Part shown: positions 48,531 to 58,020 of the stretch, in pieces
Numbering within the stretch: position 1 is the first letter of the stretch
How the letters are laid out: each line of letters starts with the position of its first letter
Origin: JADLHS01 sp964553795
GTDB lineage: Bacteria > Verrucomicrobiota > Verrucomicrobiia > Limisphaerales > JADLHS01
Reading direction: 5' to 3'
NCBI GenBank assembly: GCA_964553795.1
Contig: CAZKMR010000002.1
Coordinates: forward strand, 1-64,000
Length of the DNA: 64,000 nt
Position numbers and translations under genes: made by a program
The notes under the pieces: generated by a model
The model's input: the letters and a program-made list of their open reading frames with translations, nothing else
Database searches by the model: none
Told to the model about the DNA's origin: nothing

Positions 48531-50006
48531 ATGACCACCACGCTCAAATCCAAACCAAAAACCCGATTGTTCGCCGGTTATGATCCGGGGTCGTTTTTCG
48601 ACGAAATGATGACGGCGGACGAAGAACTCCGGCCACACTACGCGCGTTTCGCGGAGTTGTTTCAGGCGATCACCAAAAAGGAGTTTGAGAGTAAATGTCA
48701 GGCGGTGGATCTCGCGCTCATGCGGCAAGGCGTGACCTTCAACGTGTATGGCGACTCGGCGGGCACTGAGAAGATTTTTCCGTTCGATCTGTTGCCGCGA
48801 ATTATTCCAGCCAAAGAATGGGAATTTCTGGAACGCGGCTTGGCGCAACGAATCACCGCGCTGAACCTCTTTCTGCACGACATTTATCACGAGCAAAAGA
48901 TTCTCAAAGACGGAGTCATCCCACCGGAATATGTGTTGTCCGGAAAACATTTCCGACGCGAGTTCGTGAACTTCAACGTGCCAAAGGATATTTACATCCA
49001 TATTTGCGGCACGGACCTGATTCGTGATGCCCAAGGCAATTATCTGGTGCTCGAAGACAACGGCCGTTGTCCCAGCGGCGTGAGTTATGTGCTCGAAAAT
49101 CGGCGCGCGATGAAACGTACGTTTCCGCAAATGTTTGAAACGATTGGCGTGCGCCCGGTGGAAGATTATCCGCAGGAACTGTTGCGCATGTTGCAACACA
49201 TCGCGCCGGCAGGCGTGTCCGAGCCGACCGTCGTATTGTTAACGCCGGGCGCGTACAACTCGGCGTATTTTGAACATACGTATCTGGCGCGGCAAATGGG
49301 CATCGATATCGTGGAGGGCCGCGATCTGGTGGTGCGCAACGCGCGGGTGTTCATGCGCACGACCAAAGGGTTGAAACCGGTGCACGTGATTTATCGCCGG
49401 CTGGACGATGATTTTCTCGACCCGACCGTATTCCGGCGCGATTCGATGCTGGGCGTGCCGGGCCTGGTGAGTGCCTATCGCTCGGGGCACGTGTCGCTCG
49501 CCAACTCCATCGGCACGGGCATAGCTGACGACAAAGTGATGTATTACTTCGTGCCACGCATGATCAAATATTACCTGGACCAAGAGCCATTGATTCCGAA
49601 TGTCGATACGTACTTGGCGAATGAAGCGACAGACAAAAAATACATCCTCGAGAATCTGGAAAAACTGGTGGTCAAAGCGGCGAATGAATCGGGCGGTTAT
49701 GGCATGCTGATAGGCCCGAAGGCGACGAAAGCGGAAATCAGCGAGTTTCGCAAAAAAGTGGAAGCCGAGCCCCGCAATTACATCGCGCAACCGACGATTT
49801 CGCTGTCGCGTCATCCCACCCACGTCAGCGAAGGCTTGTTTGAGGGACGCCACATTGATTTGCGGCCGTTCGTGCTCTACGGAGAAAAGATCGTCACTGT
49901 CCCGGGCGGTCTCACGCGCGTGGCGTTGCGGAAAGGCTCGCTTGTGGTGAACTCCTCGCAGGGCGGCGGCAGCAAAGACACGTGGGTGTTATACGGAGAC
50001 GAATAA
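48531..50006 (+). CDS. circularly permuted ATP-grasp type 2 protein
   Basis: 491 residues. Family marks: FDEMMTADEELRPHYARFAE at the N-terminus, GVTFNVYGDSAGTEKIFPFD, VLEDNGRCPSGVSYVLENRR (ATP-grasp core), VLLTPGAYNSAYFEHTYLAR, YRRLDDDFLDP, and the end PGGLTRVALRKG with SSQGGGSKDTWVL. Proteins of this family join carboxylates to amines with ATP and are predicted to make a peptide-like metabolite with their alpha-E and transglutaminase partners (the amidoligase systems described by Aravind's group). First gene of the six-gene operon; the alpha-E gene starts one base after its stop. The product is unknown. Confidence 0.9.
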   Translation: MTTTLKSKPKTRLFAGYDPGSFFDEMMTADEELRPHYARFAELFQAITKKEFESKCQAVDLALMRQGVTFNVYGDSAGTEKIFPFDLLPRIIPAKEWEFLERGLAQRITALNLFLHDIYHEQKILKDGVIPPEYVLSGKHFRREFVNFNVPKDIYIHICGTDLIRDAQGNYLVLEDNGRCPSGVSYVLENRRAMKRTFPQMFETIGVRPVEDYPQELLRMLQHIAPAGVSEPTVVLLTPGAYNSAYFEHTYLARQMGIDIVEGRDLVVRNARVFMRTTKGLKPVHVIYRRLDDDFLDPTVFRRDSMLGVPGLVSAYRSGHVSLANSIGTGIADDKVMYYFVPRMIKYYLDQEPLIPNVDTYLANEATDKKYILENLEKLVVKAANESGGYGMLIGPKATKAEISEFRKKVEAEPRNYIAQPTISLSRHPTHVSEGLFEGRHIDLRPFVLYGEKIVTVPGGLTRVALRKGSLVVNSSQGGGSKDTWVLYGDE

Positions 50007-50007
50007 T

Positions 50008-51063
50008 ATGCTCTCTCGCGTTGCCAACTCACTTTACTGGATGTCGCGCTACATTGAGCGCGCGGAAAACATCGCGCGCATCGTGGACACGAATCTGCAA
50101 CTCTTGCTCGACCTGCGTGACCTGAACGAGAAACGGCTCGCCGAACATTGGCTGCCCATCGTGCAAACCACCGGTGACGAAGCGCAATTCTTCGCGTTTC
50201 ACAAGAAAGCCACCGCGAACAACGTGACCGAGTTTCTGGTGTTTCAGATGGAGAATCCCAACTCCATCATCGCCTCCATCTGTCAGGCGCGCGAAAACGC
50301 CCGCATGGTGCGCGACCAAATCACCTTGGAGTTATGGGAGGAATTGAATCGGCTCTATTGGTTCGTGCGCACGCCCCAGGCGCGGCAGGTCTGGAAAGAA
50401 AGCCCAAGTGAATTCTTCCAACAGATTAAAGCCGGGTCGTTGCACATCATCGGCCTGACGGATGCCACGTTGATTCACAACGAAGGCTGGTGGTTCGCGC
50501 AGGCGGGCAAGTTCATCGAACGCGCTGACAAAACGTCTCGCATTCTGGATTTGCGCTACCAGGAACTACCCGAACGCGGCATGCCGACGCGGGTAAGCCA
50601 GGAAGATGCCTTGGAGTGGTCCGCGATTTTGCGCTCGTGCAGCGCGTGGGATTCCTACAAATCCATTCATGGGGCCGAGGTCAATCCAGTGTTGGTGGCA
50701 GACTTTTTGTTGTTGAGCGAGGAGTTCCCCCGCTCCGTCGAGTTTTGCGTCGCGGAATTGAATCGCGCCCTCCGCCGCATCTCCGGCGTGGCCGAAGGTA
50801 AATTTTGCAACGACGCGGAAAAACTCGCCGGCCGTTTGGTGGCAGAATTGCAGTTCACCACGATCGACGAGATTTTCGACATCGGCCTGCACCAGTATCT
50901 CGACCAGTTGCAAACCAAGCTGAACAACATCGGCGCGGCATTGTTCAACGCCTACATTTTTCAACAGTTCAACAATCTCGAAGACGAGATCATGGTCCAG
51001 CAGGAGGAACAACAGCAGCAATGCGCTTTGACGCCGCGCCAAATCAGAAATCAGAAATCCTAA
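50008..51063 (+). CDS. alpha-E domain protein (DUF403)
   Basis: 351 residues, all-helical. The opening MLSRVANSLYWMSRYIERAE + NIARIVDTN is the alpha-E signature. Inside are AREN-ARMVRDQITLELWEEL and FIERADKTSRILDLRYQEL. The family has no known activity; it always occurs with circularly permuted ATP-grasp and transglutaminase-like genes and often is fused to the ATP-grasp, as in the fourth gene of this operon. It probably binds or positions the substrate. It starts one base after the ATP-grasp stop, and the transglutaminase gene follows at six bases. Confidence 0.92.
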   Translation: MLSRVANSLYWMSRYIERAENIARIVDTNLQLLLDLRDLNEKRLAEHWLPIVQTTGDEAQFFAFHKKATANNVTEFLVFQMENPNSIIASICQARENARMVRDQITLELWEELNRLYWFVRTPQARQVWKESPSEFFQQIKAGSLHIIGLTDATLIHNEGWWFAQAGKFIERADKTSRILDLRYQELPERGMPTRVSQEDALEWSAILRSCSAWDSYKSIHGAEVNPVLVADFLLLSEEFPRSVEFCVAELNRALRRISGVAEGKFCNDAEKLAGRLVAELQFTTIDEIFDIGLHQYLDQLQTKLNNIGAALFNAYIFQQFNNLEDEIMVQQEEQQQQCALTPRQIRNQKS

Positions 51064-51069
51064 ATTCCC

Positions 51070-54000
51070 ATGGCCATCAACGTCGCGCTCCATCACCGCA
51101 CGCACTACCAGTATGACCGGCTCATCAATCTCGGTCCGCAGGTCGTGCGCCTCCGCCCCGCGCCGCATGCGCGCACGCGCATTCTCAGCTACTCGCTAAA
51201 AGTCACGCCCGAACCACATTTCCTCAACTGGCAGCAAGATCCGCAGTCGAACTATCAGGCGCGCCTCGTTTTTCCCGAAAAAACGAAGGAGCTTTGCGTG
51301 GAAGTGGATTTGGTCGCGGAAATGGCGGTACTCAATCCCTTCGACTTCTTTCTCGAACCCGAAGCGCAACATTTCCCTTTCGGTTACGACCACGCGCTGG
51401 ATCACGAGCTGGCGCCGTTCCGCTTGAAATGCTCCGCCACGCCCCAATTCGCGAAATACCTTGGCGACTTGAAACGCGAATTGCTGAACGGTAAAAGCAA
51501 AGCGCCCGACAGCAAATCCGAATTGCGCACGATTGATTTTCTCGTGGCGCTCAATCAGCGCCTGTGGAAAGACATCAAATACAGCATCCGCATGGAGCCG
51601 GGCGTGCAAACGCCGGAAGAAACGCTGCAACTCGCCAACGGTTCGTGTCGCGATAGCGCGTGGCTGCTGTGTCAGTTGCTGCGGCACTTCGGGCTCGCCT
51701 CGCGGTTTGTCAGCGGTTACCTGATTCAACTCAAGGCCGACGTGAAATCGCTCGATGGCCCGAGCGGCACGGAAAAGGATTTCACCGATCTGCACGCGTG
51801 GACGGAAGTTTATCTGCCGGGCGCCGGCTGGATTGGACTTGATCCCACGTCCGGGTTGCTTGCCGGCGAAGGTCACATTCCGCTCGCGGCCACGCCCGAT
51901 CCAAGCAGCGCGGCACCCATCAGCGGCTCGCTCGATGAATGCGAATGCGAGTTCAGCTTCGACATGAGCGTGACGCGCATTCACGAATCGCCCCGCGTCA
52001 CTCTGCCCTACTCCGAGGAACAATGGAGTCGCATCGAATCGCTCGGTCACGCCATCGATGCCGACCTGAAAAAGAACGACGTGCGCCTCACCATGGGCGG
52101 CGAACCGACGTTTGTTTCCATTGATGATCCAGACGGACCGGAATGGAACTTTACCGCGGTTTCACATCAGAAGCGGATATTGTCCGGCGAACTCATCAAG
52201 CGACTTCGCAAAAAGTTCGCCCCCGGTTCGCTGCTGCACTATGGCCAGGGCAAATGGTATCCCGGCGAGCAACTTCCACGTTGGGCGCTGGGTTGTTATT
52301 GGCGCAAGGATGGCGTGCCCATCTGGAAAGATGATTCACTCATCGCCGATGAATCGAAGGATTACGGGCATGGCGCAAAAGACGCGAAAGCACTGCTGGA
52401 ACGAATTTCGCTCGTGGTCGGCGCGGATCCGAAATACATGATCCCCGGCTACGAAGACGCGTTTTACTACACGTGGAAAGAGCGTCGCCTCCCATCGAAC
52501 GTCACGCCGGAAAAATCCAACCTCAAGGACAAACTGGAGCGGGAACGCATCGCGCGTGTGTTTCAAAAAGGTCTGGGTGAAGTCGTCGGCTATGCATTGC
52601 CGATCAAGCGCGCTTGGTATGGCAATCAACTCGGCTGGATGTCCGGCGCGTGGTTTTTGCGCGATGACGACACCCTCTGGCTCATTCCGGGCGATTCGGC
52701 GATGGGTCTGCGCTTGCCGCTTGATTCCATACCGTGGGTGGCTGACAAAGATTTTCCATGGAACTGGCAGCAAGACCCGTCGAATCCAAATCTGCCGCAA
52801 CTGCCGAAGGAATTTCCCTACAAAATTCGCAAACCCGAAAGCACCGGCCAGCACTTTATCCGGCGCAAAGGCGGCGCACCGTTGCCCGTCGGCTATGGCC
52901 CCGGCCAACGCGCGCAGGAACTTGGCGAAGTCGAAGACGAACGCGTCGAGTTGCCGCCGCTGCCAGAGTTTGAACACGACCCGAATCGCCGTCCCGTGCA
53001 AGGTCAAAGCGCGCCATGGATCGTGCGCACCGCATTGTGCGTCGAGCCGCGCGACGGACGCTTGCACGTGTTCATGCCGCCGGTTGCGACGACGGAGGAT
53101 TATCTCGATCTGGTTGCCGGCATTGAGACCGCCGTGACGAAATTGGGAACGCCCGTTATCATCGAAGGCGAAACCCCACCGCGCGATCCACGCTTGAACA
53201 AACTGGCGGTAACGCCCGACCCGGGCGTCATCGAGGTGAATTTGCATCCGAGTCATTCCTGGGACGAACTGGTCGAACGCACCACCGTGCTCTACGAAGA
53301 AGCCCGGGAGACTCGGCTCGGCACGGAAAAATTCATGATTGATGGCAAGCACACCGGCACGGGCGGTGGCAACCACATCATCATCGGCGGCGAAACAACT
53401 TCGAATTCCCCCATTCTGCGCCGCCCGGATTTATTGCGATCGCTGATTACGTATTGGCAAAATCATCCGTCCCTGAGCTGGCTCTTCAGCGGTTTGTTTA
53501 TCGGCCCGACCTCGCAAGCGCCACGGATTGACGAGGCCCGCAATGATTCGCTTTACGAGCTCGAAGTCGCCTTCAAGGAATTGGAACGCAACACGCAGAA
53601 CTTTGGTTACACCCCACCGTGGCTTTGCGACCGACTGTTCCGCAATCTGCTGATTGATTCGAGCGGGAATACGCATCGCTCGGAGTTCTCGATTGATAAA
53701 CTTTTTTCGCCCGAAAGCAGCGCGGGTCGGCTTGGTCTGGTCGAGATGCGCGCGTTTGAAATGCCGCCGCACGCGCGCATGAGCCTCGCGCAACATCTCT
53801 TGCTGCGCGGCCTTGTCGCAAAATTCTGGAACGAGCCCTACAAGAACAGTCTCGTGCGCTGGGGCACGGACATTCATGACCGCTGGATGCTGCCGCATTT
53901 CTGCGAAACAGATTTCAAGGATGTCATCCGCGATTTGCGCGAGGCCGGTTATCCGTTCGAGTTCGACTGGTTCGCGCCGCACTTCGAATTTCGTTTTCCG

Positions 54001-54534
54001 TTCATTGGTGATTTGGAACAGCGCGACATGCAAATCGAACTCCGCACCGCGCTCGAACCCTGGCACGTCCTCGGCGAAGAACCCGGCGGCGGCGGCACGG
54101 TGCGTTACGTGGACAGTTCGCTCGAACGCCTGCAAGTCAAAGCGCGCGGCCTCACCGGCGACCGCTTCGCCGTCACAGTTGGTGGTTATCGCCTGCCGTT
54201 GCATCCAACTGGCACGAATGGTGAGTTCGTCGCGGGCGTGCGGTATCGTGCGTGGCAACCGCCGGAATGTTTGCAACCCACGATTGGCGTGCATACGCCG
54301 CTGGTGTTTGACGTCGTGGACACCTGGAACGGTCGCAGTATCGGCGGTTGCACGTATCACGTCGCGCATCCGGGCGGACGCAGTTACGACACTTTCCCGG
54401 TGAACAGTTACGAGGCGGAATCGCGGCGACTGGCGCGGTTTTTCCGGAACGGCCATTCGCAAGGTAAGTTCACCGTCGCACCGGCGAAGATTAATCCTGA
54501 ATTTCCGTTCACGCTCGACCTGCGCCATGTCTGA
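51070..54534 (+). CDS. transglutaminase-like domain fused to DUF2126 putative amidoligase
   Basis: 1154 residues. The N-terminus (ALHHRTHYQYDRLINLGPQV) is the beta-rich transglutaminase leader; the catalytic triad is Cys193 in NGSCRDSAWLLC, His242 in LHAWTEVYL and Asp258 in LDPTSG. From about 300 the DUF2126 region follows (KKNDVRLTMGGEPTFVSIDD, LLHYGQGKWYPGEQLPRWAL, GLFIGPTSQAPRIDEARNDS), a predicted glutamine-synthetase-like ligase with conserved Gly-Gly-Gly-Asn-His-Ile in TGTGGGNHIIIGG. One chain thus combines an amide-forming and a transglutaminase-type domain. It overlaps the next gene by eight bases. Substrate unknown. Confidence 0.9.
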   Translation: MAINVALHHRTHYQYDRLINLGPQVVRLRPAPHARTRILSYSLKVTPEPHFLNWQQDPQSNYQARLVFPEKTKELCVEVDLVAEMAVLNPFDFFLEPEAQHFPFGYDHALDHELAPFRLKCSATPQFAKYLGDLKRELLNGKSKAPDSKSELRTIDFLVALNQRLWKDIKYSIRMEPGVQTPEETLQLANGSCRDSAWLLCQLLRHFGLASRFVSGYLIQLKADVKSLDGPSGTEKDFTDLHAWTEVYLPGAGWIGLDPTSGLLAGEGHIPLAATPDPSSAAPISGSLDECECEFSFDMSVTRIHESPRVTLPYSEEQWSRIESLGHAIDADLKKNDVRLTMGGEPTFVSIDDPDGPEWNFTAVSHQKRILSGELIKRLRKKFAPGSLLHYGQGKWYPGEQLPRWALGCYWRKDGVPIWKDDSLIADESKDYGHGAKDAKALLERISLVVGADPKYMIPGYEDAFYYTWKERRLPSNVTPEKSNLKDKLERERIARVFQKGLGEVVGYALPIKRAWYGNQLGWMSGAWFLRDDDTLWLIPGDSAMGLRLPLDSIPWVADKDFPWNWQQDPSNPNLPQLPKEFPYKIRKPESTGQHFIRRKGGAPLPVGYGPGQRAQELGEVEDERVELPPLPEFEHDPNRRPVQGQSAPWIVRTALCVEPRDGRLHVFMPPVATTEDYLDLVAGIETAVTKLGTPVIIEGETPPRDPRLNKLAVTPDPGVIEVNLHPSHSWDELVERTTVLYEEARETRLGTEKFMIDGKHTGTGGGNHIIIGGETTSNSPILRRPDLLRSLITYWQNHPSLSWLFSGLFIGPTSQAPRIDEARNDSLYELEVAFKELERNTQNFGYTPPWLCDRLFRNLLIDSSGNTHRSEFSIDKLFSPESSAGRLGLVEMRAFEMPPHARMSLAQHLLLRGLVAKFWNEPYKNSLVRWGTDIHDRWMLPHFCETDFKDVIRDLREAGYPFEFDWFAPHFEFRFPFIGDLEQRDMQIELRTALEPWHVLGEEPGGGGTVRYVDSSLERLQVKARGLTGDRFAVTVGGYRLPLHPTGTNGEFVAGVRYRAWQPPECLQPTIGVHTPLVFDVVDTWNGRSIGGCTYHVAHPGGRSYDTFPVNSYEAESRRLARFFRNGHSQGKFTVAPAKINPEFPFTLDLRHV

Positions 54535-57142
54535 CGCAGCCGACAAGAAATCTCGCCACCGCCGGGCGCGTGTGCTAGAAGCTGCGCCTACAATGGACGA
54601 CTCGACGGCTGCGGAAGCAGTAACAAAAGCCGCCGGCCTGCTGGACACCTACCGGCAGCACGCAGGGGTATTCGACGAATTGCTCAACGAACAACGCGAA
54701 ATGCGCCCGCATTACGCCAGGTTGTTTCGTGCCCTGGAGGAGTTCAACACGCCGGAATTGCAGCGCCGCGCCGAAACCTGCCAGCGCCTCGTTCACGAAC
54801 AAGGCATCACCTACAACGTTTACGGCGATCCTCGCGGCATGGAGCGCCCGTGGCAGCTCGATCCGATTCCCCTCATCATCGCTGCGGAGGAATGGCAAGC
54901 CCTCGAACGCGGGCTGATTCAACGCGCCACGTTGTTGAACAAAATTCTCGCCGATTGTTACGGGCCACAGGAATTGATTCGCACCCGCTGGCTTTCGCCG
55001 GCCCTGCTGTTCGCGCAACCGGATTTTCTGCGTCCCTGCCACGGGGTTCGCGTCCCGCAAAACACGTATCTGCATTTCTACGCGGCCGACCTCGCGCGTT
55101 CGCCCGACGGACGTTGGTGGGTGGTCTCGGATCGCACGCAAATTCCGACCGGCGCGGGTTACACGCTGGCCAATCGCCTTGCGACGTCGCGCATTTTACC
55201 CGAACCGTTCCGCGACAATCACGCGCATCGGCTCGCCGGGTTTTTCCGCGACATGCAGAACGCTTTGACCCAACTGTCGCCGCGGCAACAAGACAAAGCC
55301 CGCGTGGTCATGCTCACGCCCGGCCCGCACAACGAAACCTATTTCGAGCAAGCCTATCTCGCCCGCTATCTCGGTTATATGCTGGTGGAGGGACAGGATT
55401 TGACCGTGCGCGACAATCAGGTGTTCCTGAAAACGCTCAGCGGACTGGAGCGCGTGGATGTGATTCTGCGCCGCGTGGACGATGATTTTTGCGATCCGTT
55501 GGAACTGCGGAATGATTCGATTCTTGGCGTGCCCGGACTGGTGGAAGCCATTCGTGCCGGCAACGTCACGATGGCCAATGCCCTCGGCAGCGGCATCGTG
55601 CAAAGCCCGGCGTTCATGTCGTTCCTGCCGGGATTGTGTGAACACCTCTTGGGCGAGGAATTACACTTGCCGTCCGTCGCCACCTGGTGGTGCGGCCAGG
55701 AAACCGCCCGCCAGTATGTGCTCGAACATTTGGACGAACTGTTCGTGAAACCCGCGTTCCGTTCGACGATACGCACGCCGAATCCTGACGCGTCACTCAC
55801 CGAGGCAGAACGCGAGTCGCTGCGGCGCCAGATTGAGTTCGACCCCGATCAATTTGTGGCGCAAGAACGCGTCGAATTGTCCACCGCGCCCGCTTGGGAT
55901 GGCAAGGGATTGGTCGCCAAGCCCGTCGGCTTGCGCGTGTTTCTGGTCGCGACCGCCGACGGCTATCGCGTGATGCCGGGTGGGTTGACGCGCGTGTCGC
56001 CAGACCGCGGCGGTCGGTTCATTTCCATGCAACGCGGCGGCAGCAGCAAGGACACCTGGGTCATCTCCGCGCGACCGGTGGATGAAGACACGTTGTTGCA
56101 TGCTCCGGGAAAAAACATCGAATTGCGGCGCACCGGCAACAATCTGCCTTCACGACTCGCGGACAATTTCTTCTGGCTCGGCCGCTACTGCGAACGAGCG
56201 GACGCCAGCGCGCGGTTATTGCGCACCTCGTTGCAACGCTTCAATCCCGAGCGCGCGGGCGGCGCCTTGTCGGTAATCGTGCCTTTGCTGCAAACGTTGC
56301 AAACCCAGGGCCAGTTGCCGGGCATTCTCGACAAACCGGAATTGCACCAGAATTCCGAAGCGTTCGAGGCGGAATTGTTGGCGGCGATTTTTGATCCAGC
56401 CCGCCCCGGCAGCGTGCGACAGATTGCCGATCATTTGCAACGGCTCGCCATGCTGGTGCGCGACCGAACCTCCAGTGACATGTGGCGCGTGTTGAGTCAA
56501 CTCAATGACCGACTCGCGACGCCAACGGCAAGCATGGTTATGTTGACAGGCGACGCGGTTGGCGTTTTGAATCAAACGCTAATCGGCCTCGCTGCGTTCC
56601 ACGGTCTGGCACGTGAAAACATGACGCGGGCGCAAGCGTGGCGCTTCATTGACATGGGGCTGCGGCTGGAGCGCGCCATTTATCTGTGCCACCTACTCGA
56701 AGCCACGTTGCAACATCCGGAATCCGAGAATCCCAGTGTGCTCGAAGCGATTCTCGAGGTCGTGGACAGTTCCATCACGTTCCGCTCCCGCTACAATTTG
56801 TTGGCGACCGTGCCGGCGGTTTTCGATCTCGTTTTGTTAGATGATAAAAATCCGCGTTCGGTGTTGTTTCAGGTCAATCAACTGGCGAAACACTTCCGCC
56901 ATTTGCCGCAGGAACGCGAAAGCGCCCCCGGTTCGGGCTCGCGGTTGCTGACCGAATGTCTCAATCGGTTGAATCGCATGGACGCGCGGGAATTGGCCAG
57001 CAAACCCGAAACCTGGCCCGCGAGCCATTTGAACAAGACCATCCAGCAAACGTTGCGGGATTTGCCGAAGCTCTCCGATGCAATTGCCGTGAGTTACTTC
57101 GCGCACTCCGCCATTTCACGCACCGGTCGGGAGGTGGCATGA
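54527..57142 (+). CDS. ATP-grasp type 2 / alpha-E fusion protein
   Basis: 871 residues. The first ~510 repeat the plan of the first gene of the operon: LLNEQREMRPHYARLFRALE, GITYNVYGDPRGMERPWQLD, VMLTPGPHNETYFEQAYLAR, LRRVDDDFCDPLELRNDSIL, and PGGLTRVSPDRGG + SKDTWV. From about 545 the alpha-E domain starts (LPSRLADNFFWLGRYCERAD + ASARLL), ending near 860. So the two proteins encoded separately at 48531-51063 appear here as one chain. In the ATP-grasp core VVSDRTQIPTGAGYTLANRL replaces the Glu-Asp-Asn motif of the other copy, so one copy may differ in activity. It overlaps both neighbours. Confidence 0.92.
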   Translation: MSDAADKKSRHRRARVLEAAPTMDDSTAAEAVTKAAGLLDTYRQHAGVFDELLNEQREMRPHYARLFRALEEFNTPELQRRAETCQRLVHEQGITYNVYGDPRGMERPWQLDPIPLIIAAEEWQALERGLIQRATLLNKILADCYGPQELIRTRWLSPALLFAQPDFLRPCHGVRVPQNTYLHFYAADLARSPDGRWWVVSDRTQIPTGAGYTLANRLATSRILPEPFRDNHAHRLAGFFRDMQNALTQLSPRQQDKARVVMLTPGPHNETYFEQAYLARYLGYMLVEGQDLTVRDNQVFLKTLSGLERVDVILRRVDDDFCDPLELRNDSILGVPGLVEAIRAGNVTMANALGSGIVQSPAFMSFLPGLCEHLLGEELHLPSVATWWCGQETARQYVLEHLDELFVKPAFRSTIRTPNPDASLTEAERESLRRQIEFDPDQFVAQERVELSTAPAWDGKGLVAKPVGLRVFLVATADGYRVMPGGLTRVSPDRGGRFISMQRGGSSKDTWVISARPVDEDTLLHAPGKNIELRRTGNNLPSRLADNFFWLGRYCERADASARLLRTSLQRFNPERAGGALSVIVPLLQTLQTQGQLPGILDKPELHQNSEAFEAELLAAIFDPARPGSVRQIADHLQRLAMLVRDRTSSDMWRVLSQLNDRLATPTASMVMLTGDAVGVLNQTLIGLAAFHGLARENMTRAQAWRFIDMGLRLERAIYLCHLLEATLQHPESENPSVLEAILEVVDSSITFRSRYNLLATVPAVFDLVLLDDKNPRSVLFQVNQLAKHFRHLPQERESAPGSGSRLLTECLNRLNRMDARELASKPETWPASHLNKTIQQTLRDLPKLSDAIAVSYFAHSAISRTGREVA

Positions 57143-58020
57143 CTTATCGCATTGTCCATCGCACGCTTTATGATTACGCCGCGCCGGTGACCGTGTCGCA
57201 TCACGTCGCCCGGCTGCAGCCGCGCGGCACCACCACCCAAACGCGCGAAAGCTTTTCGCTAAAAATTTTTCCCGAGCCCGCGTTGCGCAAAGATCGCGCG
57301 GATTACTTCGGTAATCTGCTGTGCCTGTTCACCATTCAGGAAGTTCACAAGAAGTTGGAAATCGTGACACATAGCCGGGTGCGCGTGCAACCGCTCGCAT
57401 TGCCGCAGGCGGAATCTGCGCCAGCTTGGGAAGAGGTGGCGGCCCTGTTTCGCGATCCGGTTTCACCGGACGTGGTCGAGCCATACGAATTCTTCTTCGA
57501 TTCACCGCAAGTTCGAGCGTCGGCGGAACTCGCCGACTATGCGCGGCAAAGTTTTGCACCGGGCACGCCGCTGTTGGTTGGCGCGAAGGATTTGAATCGC
57601 CGCATCCACACGGATTTCAAATACGACCCGAAGGCGACAACGGTCGCCACGCCTTTGGAAGAGGTTTTGGCGAAACGCCGCGGCGTGTGCCAGGATTTCG
57701 CGCACCTGGGCATCGCGTTCCTGCGTTCGCTCGGCTTGCCGGCGCGTTATGTCAGCGGCTACTTGCGCACGCGCCCGCCGGAGGGCAAGCCGCGGCTCGT
57801 CGGGGCGGATGCCAGTCATGCGTGGTTCAGCGTATTCTGTCCCGAGGCCGGTTGGGTGGATTTTGATCCGACCAATAATTGTTTGCCCGGCCCCGAGCAC
57901 ATCACGGTGGCGTATGGGCGGGATTTTGGCGACGTGAGTCCGGTGGCGGGCATTCTCACGGGCGGCGGCCAGCATGAAGTCAAAGTGTCGGTGGATGTCG
58001 CCGAGGATCCCAAGCGATGA
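57139..58020 (+). CDS. transglutaminase-like protein (copy 2)
   Basis: 293 residues, ATG overlapping the preceding stop, with GGGAGGT upstream. N-terminal beta part YRIVHRTLYDYAAPVTVSHH, then the core with Cys184 (RGVCQDFAHLGIAFLRSLGL), His227 (DASHAWFSVF) and Asp243 (WVDFDPTNN). This is the short bacterial transglutaminase/protease form. It could form or cut amide bonds in the product of the ATP-grasp enzymes. It overlaps the next transglutaminase gene by four bases; both are about 40% alike by eye in the core. No signal peptide, so cytoplasmic. Confidence 0.92.
   Translation: MTYRIVHRTLYDYAAPVTVSHHVARLQPRGTTTQTRESFSLKIFPEPALRKDRADYFGNLLCLFTIQEVHKKLEIVTHSRVRVQPLALPQAESAPAWEEVAALFRDPVSPDVVEPYEFFFDSPQVRASAELADYARQSFAPGTPLLVGAKDLNRRIHTDFKYDPKATTVATPLEEVLAKRRGVCQDFAHLGIAFLRSLGLPARYVSGYLRTRPPEGKPRLVGADASHAWFSVFCPEAGWVDFDPTNNCLPGPEHITVAYGRDFGDVSPVAGILTGGGQHEVKVSVDVAEDPKR

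Noticed and set aside
53431..54648. 405-residue minus-strand frame opposite the DUF2126 protein
   Set aside because: Arg/Ala-rich shadow; the opposite strand carries a recognised family with catalytic residues.
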